A stretch of 64,000 bases of DNA, from the NCBI GenBank assembly GCA_030595925.1, contig JAUVLC010000001.1, positions 3,725 through 67,724 on the forward strand. Reading direction: 5' to 3'. The DNA is from Clostridia bacterium (GTDB taxonomy: Bacteria > CBDUZB01 > JAGLHV01). Shown piece by piece: positions 1 to 8,777 of this stretch; within the stretch, counting starts at the first letter, position 1, and every line of letters begins with the position of its first letter. The notes beneath the pieces were generated by a model. It was not told where the DNA came from, searched no databases, and saw only the letters and a list, made by a program, of their open reading frames with translations. The translations under genes were made by a program, and so were the position numbers.

Positions 1-1737
1 AGCCTGTAACAAATGTGTTGCCGTATGACTTCTACTAATTGAACTTCTTCTTTCCGTATCAATAAAAGCATCAACAGTATCCCCTTTTCTAAATTTTCCT
101 TTTAAAACTTTCACTTTATGAATAACTAATTTACCAAACATTTTTTCAGCATTCAAAACACTCATTTCCGCCTCAATTTTTTTACCGTTTTCGCTTTTTA
201 TTTCTTTCAATATTTTCCCTTTATCTCCTACCTGTCCTCCTGATTCTCCATAAAAAGGAGTTTCGGACAAAATAATTTGAACAACATCACCTTTTTTAAT
301 TTCGTCGATAATTTTATTGTTTTCTCCAATAATCATATCAATCTTTGCTAACAGTTTATTAAAGAAATAACCCCTGAATATCGTATCTCCAACTTCTTTA
401 TGTATTTTGTCATAAAATGTTTTTTCTCTTTCATTAAATCCTTTCCATGATTTGCTGGCAGTTTTTTGTTGTTTTTCCATTTGATTTTTAAACCCCTCCT
501 CATCAATACCAATTTTTTTCTCCTCGGCAATCTCCCTGGTTAAATCCAGAGGAAAACCATAAGTATCATATAATTTAAATACTTCTTTACCCGGTATTCT
601 TTTCTTACCCTTTTTTCCTAAATCTACAATCAAATTCGCAAGCATCTCATATCCTTTATCCAGTGTCTCTTTAAATCTTTCCTCTTCCATTTTACAAATT
701 TCACGAATATAATTTTTTTTTGTAACAAGAGCAGGATAAAAAGAACCCATTACTTCCACAACTTTATCGCTAAGTTTATATAAAAAAGATTGCTGTATTC
801 CTAATAATTTACCTTCTTTGGCTGCCCTGCGCAAAATACGCCGTAGAACATATCCCCTCTCTTCATTCGCAGGCAAAATTCCGTCATTTATTAAAAACAC
901 TATTCCTCTTATGTGGTCAGTAATAATCCGAAGAGAAATATTATCACGTTTGTTTTCATTATAAGAAACTCCTGCCAACTTACAAACTTCATCCATAATT
1001 GGTTTCAAAAGATCCGATTCAAAAACAGTGGGAACATTCTGTACCACTGCTGACAATCTTTCTAACCCCATACCGGTATCAATATTTTTTTGCGGCAATG
1101 GTTTTAATGTTCCGTTACTACTTTTTTCAAATTGGGTAAAAACCAAATTCCATATTTCTAAATATCGATCACAATCACAACCAGGGGCACAACCCGGTTT
1201 TCCACAACTATATTCTTTTCCTCTGTCTATTAAAATTTCCGAACAAGGACCACATGGACCGGTTTCCGCCATTTGCCAAAAATTAGATTCTTTACCCAAA
1301 CGCACAATCCTTTCTTCCGGTAAAAATTTTCTCCAAATCTGATATGATTCATCATCTTCATTATACACAGACGCATAAAGCTTAGCTTTTTCTAAATCCA
1401 TTTTATCGGTCAAAAATTCCCATGCCCAAGAAATGGCCTCTTCTTTGAAATAATCTCCAAAAGAAAAATTACCAAACATTTCAAAAAAAGTATGATGCCG
1501 ATTTGTATAGCCCACGTTCTCAATATCGCTTGTTCTAAAACAACACTGCAGAGAAGCTGCTTTGGACGATTCAGGTTTAGTTTTACCTAAAAAAATATCC
1601 TTAAAGGGAACCATTCCGGCACTTGTAAAAAGAAGGCTGGGATCATTTCCCGGAATAAGAGAACTACTCGGATAAATCTTATGTTTTCTTTTTTTAAAAA
1701 AACTTAAAAATTTTTCTCTGATTTCACTGCTCTTCAT
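1..1737 (-). CDS. alaS: Alanyl-tRNA synthetase, 3' part outside the window
   Basis: Charges tRNA-Ala in the cytoplasm. The reading frame starts at ATG 1737 with a purine-rich GGGGGAA ribosome site and stays open for 579 codons to the window edge. The N-terminus carries class II motif 1 (SAGMVPFKD) and the AlaRS signature TGPCGPCSE, followed by a Cys-rich insertion (SCGKPGC, GCDCDRYLEIW). The last visible residues (HTATHLLQA) are the HxxxH zinc site that opens the editing domain, so roughly the final third (rest of editing domain and C-Ala domain) lies beyond base 1. The order recA ... alaS is common in bacteria. Identification is certain; only the 3' end is unseen. Confidence 0.97.
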   Translation of the reverse strand, partial: MKSSEIREKFLSFFKKRKHKIYPSSSLIPGNDPSLLFTSAGMVPFKDIFLGKTKPESSKAASLQCCFRTSDIENVGYTNRHHTFFEMFGNFSFGDYFKEEAISWAWEFLTDKMDLEKAKLYASVYNEDDESYQIWRKFLPEERIVRLGKESNFWQMAETGPCGPCSEILIDRGKEYSCGKPGCAPGCDCDRYLEIWNLVFTQFEKSSNGTLKPLPQKNIDTGMGLERLSAVVQNVPTVFESDLLKPIMDEVCKLAGVSYNENKRDNISLRIITDHIRGIVFLINDGILPANEERGYVLRRILRRAAKEGKLLGIQQSFLYKLSDKVVEVMGSFYPALVTKKNYIREICKMEEERFKETLDKGYEMLANLIVDLGKKGKKRIPGKEVFKLYDTYGFPLDLTREIAEEKKIGIDEEGFKNQMEKQQKTASKSWKGFNEREKTFYDKIHKEVGDTIFRGYFFNKLLAKIDMIIGENNKIIDEIKKGDVVQIILSETPFYGESGGQVGDKGKILKEIKSENGKKIEAEMSVLNAEKMFGKLVIHKVKVLKGKFRKGDTVDAFIDTERRSSISRSHTATHLLQA

Positions 1738-1769
1738 TACTTCCCCCAACACAGTATTAGTTTTTATTT

Positions 1770-2651
1770 TCAAACTACATTTTGTATCTGTTCTTTTAAT
1801 TTTTCCAATTCACTTTTAATTTGAATCACTTCACAGGAAATTTCATAATTATTTACTTTTGCCCCGATAGTATTTATTTCCCGGCTCATCTCCTGAATTA
1901 TAAAATCCATTTTTTTTCCTACCTCACTTCCGTTTTTAAATGTTTTTACAAACTGTCCGAGGTGACTCTTAAACCGGACAACTTCTTCGGTAACCTCCAT
2001 CCGTTCTGCAATAATAGAATTTAATAAAAAAGTTTTTTCATTACTTTTTTGAGTACCTTTTAAAAAATTCTGGAGTTTATCCCTCCACAATTTGTTTTCA
2101 TATTTTTTAACTGCTTTCGGTAATTGAAGTTTAATTTTAGAAAAACAGGAATTAATTTTCTTAACCCGTTTAGTAAAATCAACACCTATAATCTTCCCTT
2201 CATTTTTACGCATACGCTCTAATTGTACCAAAGCCTGATAAAGAACATTTTTAATATCCTTAAGAAGTTTTTTTGTGTTTATTTTTGTTTTTTTTATTTT
2301 TAAAATACCAGGCAAACTCATAAAAAAATCTAATTTAAACTCGTCCTTCCTGTTTAACATTACGGATAATTTTTCTCCTGCTTTTCTGTAACTATAAACC
2401 ATATCTTCATCTATTTCTACTTCACTACTATCAACAGAATCCCCATAAGTTCCTTCAGTCAGATTTACAAAAACATCGATTTTACCCCTTTTTATTTTAC
2501 ATTTTACAATTTTTTTAATCTCTTCTTCAAAAAAAAATAAAAACGGGGGTAATTTTACATTCACTTCACAAAAACGGCGGTTTAATGCCCGTATTTCTAC
2601 TCTACAATTTCCATTTTTCCCCTGACCATAGCCAGTCATACTTTTTAGCAT
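1770..2651 (-). CDS. yicC: YicC/YloC family endoribonuclease
   Basis: A 293-residue protein of the YicC/YloC family, known in other bacteria as an endoribonuclease acting on mRNAs and small RNAs. It opens with the family hallmark LKSMTGYG and ends with the DUF1732 signature FIIQEMSREINT...K. I chose ATG 2651 because AAAGGA lies six bases upstream and family members begin at this SMTG block; an upstream ATG at 2666 has no ribosome site. It sits between alaS and xer, 33 bases before alaS, probably in one transcript. The middle is Lys/Ile-rich like its neighbours and nothing is truncated. Confidence 0.9.
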   Translation of the reverse strand: MLKSMTGYGQGKNGNCRVEIRALNRRFCEVNVKLPPFLFFFEEEIKKIVKCKIKRGKIDVFVNLTEGTYGDSVDSSEVEIDEDMVYSYRKAGEKLSVMLNRKDEFKLDFFMSLPGILKIKKTKINTKKLLKDIKNVLYQALVQLERMRKNEGKIIGVDFTKRVKKINSCFSKIKLQLPKAVKKYENKLWRDKLQNFLKGTQKSNEKTFLLNSIIAERMEVTEEVVRFKSHLGQFVKTFKNGSEVGKKMDFIIQEMSREINTIGAKVNNYEISCEVIQIKSELEKLKEQIQNVV

Positions 2652-2753
2652 ATTTTTTCCTTTCATTTTAATATTTTCAGCCAGAGGCTTAAACCAATTC
2701 TAATCATCTAACAATCTGTCTGTCAACGGTAAACCGTCAACTGTTTTCTGTTT

Positions 2754-3641
2754 TTATCCACGAGGATGATATTTCTTGTGTAAAATTTTCAGTTTTTCCC
2801 TGGTAATATGAGTATAAATCTGAGTAGTAGAAATATCAGAATGGCCTAACATTTCCTGAACAAAACGTAAATCCGCACCACGCTCCAATAGATGTGTCGC
2901 AAAAGAATGCCTCAATGTATGAGGACTCACCGTCTTATAAATACCGGCTTTTTTCATATATTTCTTCACTATCTTCCAAAAACCCGTCCGAGAAAACTTT
3001 TTTCCTCTCTGACTTAAAAACAAAATTTTTTTATCAGATTTTTTTTCATTCCGCACTTTTTCCAAATAAACATTAACGGCATTTTTTGCTTTTTTACCTA
3101 CCGGAATTATTCTTTCTTTATTACCTTTTCCCAAACATTTAACATATTCCATCTTTAAATTAATATCCGATAATTTTAAATTAATTATTTCCGAAACCCT
3201 CATTCCCGTAGCATACAACAATTCTAACATTGCCCTATCACGCAATTTATTATTGGATTTTTCAGCATCATTCTTCAAATAATCAAGTAACTTTTCAATT
3301 TCTTTAATACTCAAAACGTTTGGGAGGCTAAAACCGCTTTTTGGTGTTTTTAAATTAACAGTAGGATCTGTTTTTGCATATCCCTCCGTAATCAAGAAAC
3401 GGTGAAACATTTTCACGGAAATTAAAAATCTCCCTAAAGAAGAAACTTTTATTCCCTCTTTTTTCCTCGATTCCAAATAAAATAATATCTCTTTATAGGT
3501 TAAAGAAAAAAGAGAACATTTTCTTTTTTCTAAATAGTTAAGATAAGCACTTAAATCAGATAAATAAGCATCTTGAGAATTTTTAGAAAGTCCTTTTTCA
3601 AACGCTATGTAATTAATAAACTCTTCTAAAATTTTTTTCAT
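2754..3641 (-). CDS. xerD: Xer-type tyrosine recombinase
   Basis: A 295-residue tyrosine recombinase that probably resolves chromosome dimers at dif. It has an N-terminal SAM-like core-binding domain (residues about 1-90) and a catalytic domain. Visible catalytic residues are Arg in ATGMRVSE, Lys in LGKGNKER, His-x-x-Arg in HTLRHSFATHLL, a following LGH, and the Tyr nucleophile in TTQIYTH. The length is typical for XerC/XerD; the choice of XerD is a guess from general resemblance. The start overlaps the stop of the upstream MBL gene by 4 bases (ATGA type), which suggests coupled translation. No phage or integron context is seen, so a housekeeping Xer is favoured. Confidence 0.88.
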   Translation of the reverse strand: MKKILEEFINYIAFEKGLSKNSQDAYLSDLSAYLNYLEKRKCSLFSLTYKEILFYLESRKKEGIKVSSLGRFLISVKMFHRFLITEGYAKTDPTVNLKTPKSGFSLPNVLSIKEIEKLLDYLKNDAEKSNNKLRDRAMLELLYATGMRVSEIINLKLSDINLKMEYVKCLGKGNKERIIPVGKKAKNAVNVYLEKVRNEKKSDKKILFLSQRGKKFSRTGFWKIVKKYMKKAGIYKTVSPHTLRHSFATHLLERGADLRFVQEMLGHSDISTTQIYTHITREKLKILHKKYHPRG

Positions 3642-4270
3642 TTTTCTATTATTTCGCGTAATAATAAATTATTCTTTTTCTCTTCACCTAATGAAGAAAA
3701 CGGCCCATGTCCGGGAAGAATAGTTAGATTATTATCTAATACCAACAGTTTTTTCTTAAGTGAATTTTTCAATGCTTCCCTGTCCCCTCCCGGAAGATCA
3801 TATCTGCCAATAGAATTCTTAAACAGGGTATCTCCGGTAAAAAGAACATCCTGGCCTAAGAGACAAATCCCTCCCGGAGTATGCCCGGGAGTATGAATTA
3901 CTTTTAATTTTTGCATACCAAATTTTATTATTTCATTGTCTACCAACCTTCTATCTATCTTAAAAGAAACAAACATTTCCTGTTTGCTAAAAGAAAGGTC
4001 ATATTTCCCCATCTCCATCATATCCGCGTCTTCCTGATGAACTAAAATTTTTGCACCCGTTGAACGTTTTACTTCTCTATTAGCTCCCGTATGATCTAAA
4101 TGTACATGAGTATTTATAATATATAATATTTTAAAAGATTCTCCCTGAATAAGATCTATTATTTTCTCCGACTCATCCCCGGGATCAATAACCACACCCA
4201 TTCCCGTTTCATCACAAACAAATATATAACAATTAGCCTGTAATTGTCCGACCGTTAATAATCTAAGCAT
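3638..4270 (-). CDS. MBL-fold metallo-hydrolase (glyoxalase II-like)
   Basis: A 210-residue metallo-beta-lactamase-fold hydrolase. The metal ligands are complete: THVHLDH (HxHxDH), HTPGHTPGG, FTGDTLF (Asp) and LPGHGP (His). The start MLRLLTVGQLQANCY is the usual opening of the YcbL/GloB2-like group, which hydrolyses thioesters such as S-lactoylglutathione or related small thiols. The exact substrate cannot be told from sequence. It lies between recA and xer with a 4-base overlap to xer and a 19-base gap to recA, so it belongs to the same operon. Confidence 0.85.
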   Translation of the reverse strand: MLRLLTVGQLQANCYIFVCDETGMGVVIDPGDESEKIIDLIQGESFKILYIINTHVHLDHTGANREVKRSTGAKILVHQEDADMMEMGKYDLSFSKQEMFVSFKIDRRLVDNEIIKFGMQKLKVIHTPGHTPGGICLLGQDVLFTGDTLFKNSIGRYDLPGGDREALKNSLKKKLLVLDNNLTILPGHGPFSSLGEEKKNNLLLREIIEK

Positions 4271-4289
4271 TTTTTACCTCTTTTTTTAA

Positions 4290-5291
4290 TCATTTTTTAC
4301 TTTGATTATGTTTATCCAACAATTCTTTTTCTACTTCATCCCTTACCTTAAAGTTTTGTTTTAAAAACCTTTTTGCATTCTCTTTCCCCTGTCCCAATCG
4401 CTCACTCTTATAAGAAAACCATGTTCCTCCTTTATTAATAACTCCGTATTCAACACCCAAATCTAAAATACATCCTTCATGGGAAATACCATGATCATAA
4501 TCCATATCAAATTCTACCTGACGAAAAGGCGGTGCAACTTTATTTTTTACCACTTTCACCCGTATTCGCGCACCCACTATTTGACTATCATCTTTCAATT
4601 GGCCGATTCTGCGAATATCCAATCGTACAGAAGAATAAAATTTAAGAGCTCTCCCGCCGGTTGTTGTCTCCGGATTACCAAATATAACCCCAATTTTTTG
4701 TCTTAATTGATTAATAAAAATAAGACAGGTTTTAGATTTGGAAATAACAGCAGTCAATTTCCTTAATGCCTGAGACATTAACCTTGCCTGTAAACCCATA
4801 TGAGCATCACCCATATCACCTTCAATTTCTGCCCGCGGAACCAAAGCAGCAACCGAATCAATTACAATTACATCTATTGCCCCACTCCGTATTAAAGTTT
4901 CTGCAATTTCCAAACCTTGTTCTCCATTATCAGGCTGAGAAATTAAAAGATTGTTAATATCCACACCTAACTTTTTGGCATACAGAGGATCCAATGCATG
5001 TTCTGCATCAATAAAAGCTGCTATTCCTCCTTTTTTTTGCGCATTAGATATTATATGTAAAGAAAGAGTTGTTTTTCCTGAAGATTCCGGACCAAAAATC
5101 TCTATTATTCTACCACGGGGAACCCCTCCTACTCCAATGGCAAAGTCTAATGACAAAGAACCTGTAGATATAGATTCTATTCCTTTTGTATAACCTTCTT
5201 CTCCTAATTTCATTATAGAACCTTTACCGTAAGATTTTTCTATTTGGGTTACTGCCAAACTTAAAGCTTTTTCTCTATCTGTTTGTGCCAC
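4290..5291 (-). CDS. recA: Recombinase RecA
   Basis: A 333-residue strand-exchange ATPase of homologous recombination and the SOS response. Walker A is [10 protein letters not shown], Walker B is [12 protein letters not shown], and the loop containing [16 protein letters not shown] is the L2 DNA-binding region. The C-terminal tail is short and not strongly acidic. Translation starts at GTG 5291 (GTGGCACAAACA), preceded by a near-perfect AGGAGGT site. I see no clear SOS box upstream. It follows pgsA and precedes the MBL gene. Confidence 0.98.
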   Translation of the reverse strand: MAQTDREKALSLAVTQIEKSYGKGSIMKLGEEGYTKGIESISTGSLSLDFAIGVGGVPRGRIIEIFGPESSGKTTLSLHIISNAQKKGGIAAFIDAEHALDPLYAKKLGVDINNLLISQPDNGEQGLEIAETLIRSGAIDVIVIDSVAALVPRAEIEGDMGDAHMGLQARLMSQALRKLTAVISKSKTCLIFINQLRQKIGVIFGNPETTTGGRALKFYSSVRLDIRRIGQLKDDSQIVGARIRVKVVKNKVAPPFRQVEFDMDYDHGISHEGCILDLGVEYGVINKGGTWFSYKSERLGQGKENAKRFLKQNFKVRDEVEKELLDKHNQSKK

Positions 5292-5325
5292 TTTTTAACC
5301 TCCTATTTTAAACTTTATTTAAAAA

Positions 5326-5949
5326 CTAATTTGTATCTTTAAAAATCTCTTTGTTTTTTATAACATAAATAACTCCTGAAAAAAGAGTTATACATGTTGT
5401 AACAAACATTAAATAATAAGGGATTTTTTTCAAACATAATCCTAAATAATATTTACTTAAACTTCCGGAATAAAACAAAACCACTTTTGTACTCCCCAAT
5501 TCATTTATCCACGCATTCACAATCAAAATTAATAAGACAACAATAATCGTTGTTATCTGAAATGTTGTCTTAAATTTACCACTTTTAGATGCATCAATAA
5601 TTTTTCCCTGGACTGCAGCTAAAGTCCGCAAACCGGTTATACTAAATTCCCTGCTAATAACACAAACCACCATCCATGCAGGTATTTGTAACTCTTCCAG
5701 TCCTACAAATGAAATAAAAGCCGCTGAAACCAAAAGTTTATCAGCTAACGGATCCATAAACTTACCAAAATTAGAAACACAATTATACCGCCGGGCAATA
5801 CGGCCATCAAACAAATCAGTAAGAGCTGCCACGATAAAAACAACTAGGGCAATAACCCGGGTATAAAAATTATCATAAAACATATACATCATAAATAAAG
5901 GAACCAAAACAATTCTGGTAAGGGTCAATTTATTAGCTAAATTCATCAT
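5326..5949 (-). CDS. pgsA: CDP-diacylglycerol--glycerol-3-phosphate 3-phosphatidyltransferase
   Basis: Membrane enzyme that makes phosphatidylglycerol-phosphate from CDP-diacylglycerol. It has several hydrophobic helices and the complete CDP-alcohol phosphotransferase signature DG-x2-AR-x8-G-x3-D-x3-D, seen as DGRIARR...NFGKFMDPLAD. An open frame reaches back to 6033 inside rimO, but the start at 5949 (MMNLANKLTLTRI) has AGGA five bases upstream and removes that overlap, giving 207 residues, which is more typical. ATG 5946 is an alternative. It forms the common rimO-pgsA-recA series. Confidence 0.93.
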   Translation of the reverse strand: MMNLANKLTLTRIVLVPLFMMYMFYDNFYTRVIALVVFIVAALTDLFDGRIARRYNCVSNFGKFMDPLADKLLVSAAFISFVGLEELQIPAWMVVCVISREFSITGLRTLAAVQGKIIDASKSGKFKTTFQITTIIVVLLILIVNAWINELGSTKVVLFYSGSLSKYYLGLCLKKIPYYLMFVTTCITLFSGVIYVIKNKEIFKDTN

Positions 5950-5983
5950 TTTAATCCTGCTAAAAACTTTTTTTATCAAATCA

Positions 5984-7327
5984 CTAATGGACGCTATTTT
6001 TTTCAATACAAATTCCTTCCAGATCATAAACATCCGATCCTGTTATTTTAACCTGAACAAAATCACCTATTTTTTTTGCCTCTTTTGAATAAACATACAC
6101 AGACCGATCTATTTGAAAAGCATCTTCCTGCAACCTTGCTTTCAAATATTTCTTTCTCCCGCATTTCCCTTCAATAACTGCTTCCTTTATTTTACCCAAT
6201 TCTTCTTTGTTTTTTTCATAAATAATTTTCTGTTGAAGAGTCATTAATCGTTTTTGCCGGTATTTTTTATCTTTTTCAGGGACTTGCGATTTCAACAAAA
6301 AAGCCTTTGTTCCTTTTTCACGTGAATAGATAAAAGACCCCACCTTTTCAAATTTAATTTTTTTAATAAAGTCTAAAAGTTCGTTAAATTCTTCCTTTGT
6401 TTCTCGTGGAAAACCATTGATAAATACAGTCCGCAAAGAAAGATTAGGTATCTTCGACCGTAAATAGCAAATTAAATTTACAATATCCTTTTTGTTATAA
6501 TGTCTGTTCATTAAAAATAAAATTTTATTATTTATATGCTGTAGGGGCAAATCAATATAGTTACATATCTTTTTATATCTTGCCATTGTATTAACCAATT
6601 CAACATTTATATGACTGGGATAAGAATATAGTACTCGAATCCATTTTATCTTTTTTATCTTAACTAATTCTTTCAAAAGCATAGACAACCTAAACTCTCC
6701 ATATAAATCCATCCCATAAAAAGTCGTATCCTGTGCAATAAGATTTATTTCCTTTACCCCTTTCTCAGATAAAATTTTTGCCTCTTCTAAAATAGAAGAC
6801 ATCGGCCTTGATTTATATTCCCCCCTTAAAGAAGGAATCAAGCAATAACTACAACGATTATTACACCCTTCTGCTATTTTTATATAAGCCATATAAAAAG
6901 GGGTAGAAATATAACGGGGAGTTTTAGCATCATAGAGACAACCAGGCAAATTAACATAAAGTTTTTTCTTCGCCTTCCCTCCCACTATTTGCAATATTCT
7001 AAAAATTTCTCCTGTTCCTATAAAACAATCTACTTCCGGCAACTGTTTAATCAACCTATCTTTATACTGCTGAACCAAACAACCTGCCACAATCAAAAAC
7101 TTACACTTTCCTTTTTTTTTATACCTGCCTAATTCTAAAATAGTATTAATAGATTCTTCTTTAGCCATTTGTATAAAACTACAGGTATTAACAATTAAAA
7201 CATCTGCTTTATCGAATTTTTCCTCAGAAACAAAGTTATATCCTTCTTTTATTAATAAACCGGTTATAATTTCGCTATCCACCAAATTCTTAGGACACCC
7301 CAAACTAATTATTCCAACATTTTTCAT
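5984..7327 (-). CDS. rimO: Ribosomal protein S12 methylthiotransferase RimO
   Basis: A 447-residue radical-SAM methylthiotransferase that modifies an Asp of ribosomal protein uS12. The N-terminal MTTase domain starts ISLGCPKNLVDSE and holds the cluster cysteines (SLGC, NTCSF, VAGC). The radical SAM CxxxCxxC is GCNNRCSYC followed by LIPSLRGEYKSRP, which is characteristic of RimO rather than MiaB. A TRAM-like C-terminus follows. The start overlaps the stop of the RodZ-like gene by 4 bases (7324-7327), implying coupled translation. Confidence 0.94.
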   Translation of the reverse strand: MKNVGIISLGCPKNLVDSEIITGLLIKEGYNFVSEEKFDKADVLIVNTCSFIQMAKEESINTILELGRYKKKGKCKFLIVAGCLVQQYKDRLIKQLPEVDCFIGTGEIFRILQIVGGKAKKKLYVNLPGCLYDAKTPRYISTPFYMAYIKIAEGCNNRCSYCLIPSLRGEYKSRPMSSILEEAKILSEKGVKEINLIAQDTTFYGMDLYGEFRLSMLLKELVKIKKIKWIRVLYSYPSHINVELVNTMARYKKICNYIDLPLQHINNKILFLMNRHYNKKDIVNLICYLRSKIPNLSLRTVFINGFPRETKEEFNELLDFIKKIKFEKVGSFIYSREKGTKAFLLKSQVPEKDKKYRQKRLMTLQQKIIYEKNKEELGKIKEAVIEGKCGRKKYLKARLQEDAFQIDRSVYVYSKEAKKIGDFVQVKITGSDVYDLEGICIEKNSVH

Positions 7328-8037
7328 TCCGGTTCCTTTTCTAAAAATATTTCATTAACTTCCCCTCTTTGTCCGGAAGTAATATCAATAAAATCTCCAT
7401 TAAATTTTACCTTTACTCCAAATATATTGCCGATTCTTACCCTGAAATTTTTTTTTGCTTCTAAAAACATTACCTCATCCTTTTTGATTAACCCTTCATA
7501 AGCTAATTCTCCATCTGCTGTCACTCTTAACCATGTAGACTTTTCCCCTTTAATTTCCAAATATACTTCTTTCGATATTTTAATTTCCGGCGGGACAACA
7601 ACAGGTACTTCCCGATAAATACTTTCCCCAACAACATCCTTTTTATTGGATTCCGGTTTACTCCCAAAAAGCGAAAAAAACAACAGTGCTACTCCTAAAC
7701 TCACCCCTATGATTATACCTGTTTTATTAACAAATAAATTACTATTTTTAGCTTTTGTGCCTTTAACTAAATTTTCCCGGGTTTTATTTAAATGATCCTT
7801 TTCCTGATGAGTTTGCCAATAATTTTTTACCACATCATTCTCATCTAACCCTAAATATTTACTATAACTACTAAGAAAACCCGTAACATATATTTCAGCG
7901 GGAAAAATTTCATAATTTTCCTCTTCCAAAGCCCTTATATATTTTTCTCTTATTTTTATTTCCTGTTCTATATCGGTAAAAGAAAGTTTCTTCTCCTCCC
8001 GTATCTCCCGTAAACGAACACCATTAAATTCTTCCAT
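7324..8037 (-). CDS. RodZ-like helix-turn-helix membrane protein
   Basis: A 237-residue cytoskeletal anchor-like protein. An N-terminal Xre-type HTH (LREIREEKKLS ... YIRALEEENYEIFP) is followed by a charged linker, one transmembrane helix (about GIIIGVSLGVALLFF) and an extracytoplasmic DUF4115-like beta domain. In RodZ this architecture ties MreB to the cell wall machinery. ATG 8037 is chosen because GGAGGGAAAT is directly upstream; the in-frame ATG at 8049 would contain the ribosome site. It lies between lolA-like and rimO genes. Confidence 0.85.
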   Translation of the reverse strand: MEEFNGVRLREIREEKKLSFTDIEQEIKIREKYIRALEEENYEIFPAEIYVTGFLSSYSKYLGLDENDVVKNYWQTHQEKDHLNKTRENLVKGTKAKNSNLFVNKTGIIIGVSLGVALLFFSLFGSKPESNKKDVVGESIYREVPVVVPPEIKISKEVYLEIKGEKSTWLRVTADGELAYEGLIKKDEVMFLEAKKNFRVRIGNIFGVKVKFNGDFIDITSGQRGEVNEIFLEKEPE

Positions 8038-8066
8038 ATTTCCCTCCATAAAAAAATCGAATTTAT

Positions 8067-8777
8067 TTAATTTTCAAAGACAGACACACCCTGGGGTATT
8101 TTAAATTTAAACAATTTTTGTTTTATTTTAGTATTAATTCTTAAATCCAAAATACTCGAAACAATTATCATTTCAGTTGTCTCTACTATTATTTCCACCG
8201 GTAACCACATAAAGGACGAAATCTTTAAAGTTACAGTAAAGTCATCAACTTCGGAAGAAGCTATTTTTAACAAATAACAATCATTTTCTTTTTTAAATAA
8301 TATTACATCCCCTGTTTCTACCAAATTTATTATAGATTTCCCAAAACCCAAACCCAAAAATTCCCCACCCAACCCTACTCGAAATTTATCACTTTCTACA
8401 TTCTCTATATTAACCTGATTATATTCGGGCAAATAAATCCATAATTTTTCCCCATCACAAACAATCTTTTGTGAAGTATGATTTTTACTGTTTATATATA
8501 GTTTCCGGGGTTTTTGAAAAGCAACTTTTCCTTTTGTTTTAAAATACTCTTCTGTTAATTTCACCTTTACTTGCTGACTAAAATTAAATCTAATACTTGA
8601 AATTTCATTTTCTTTAATCTCTATACGTTTTAAAACATCTTTCAAAGATAAATTCGTTCCTTCTGCAAATAAAACAGCCCTTATTCCAAAAATAATAACC
8701 CACAAAACTAAAAATTTCTGTAAAGGAAAAAATGGCCTTAAAAAATTAAATATTTTCATTTTTTTATAATCTCTCAC
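8067..8777 (-). CDS. lolA: LolA-like outer-membrane lipoprotein carrier protein
   Basis: A 236-residue periplasmic lipoprotein carrier family member. It has a hydrophobic signal segment (about FLVLWVIIFGIRAVLFA), then the LolA beta-half-barrel region with IRFNFSQQV, a 'KGKVAFQKPRKLYI' stretch and CDGEKLWIYLPEYNQV, all typical of LolA. The frame begins at GTG 8777, overlapping the ftsK stop by one base (TAGTG). An ATG at 8759 is an alternative that gives a shorter n-region. Position downstream of ftsK is the usual lolA location in many Gram-negative genomes and supports a two-membrane cell. Confidence 0.82.
   Translation of the reverse strand: MRDYKKMKIFNFLRPFFPLQKFLVLWVIIFGIRAVLFAEGTNLSLKDVLKRIEIKENEISSIRFNFSQQVKVKLTEEYFKTKGKVAFQKPRKLYINSKNHTSQKIVCDGEKLWIYLPEYNQVNIENVESDKFRVGLGGEFLGLGFGKSIINLVETGDVILFKKENDCYLLKIASSEVDDFTVTLKISSFMWLPVEIIVETTEMIIVSSILDLRINTKIKQKLFKFKIPQGVSVFEN

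Noticed and set aside
348-530. 60-codon minus-strand frame
   Set aside because: Lies in another frame inside alaS, which is continuous from 1737 to the window edge.
2667-2753. Small palindrome ACGGTAAACCGT between xer and yicC
   Set aside because: Too short and without T run or conserved context to call a terminator or operator.
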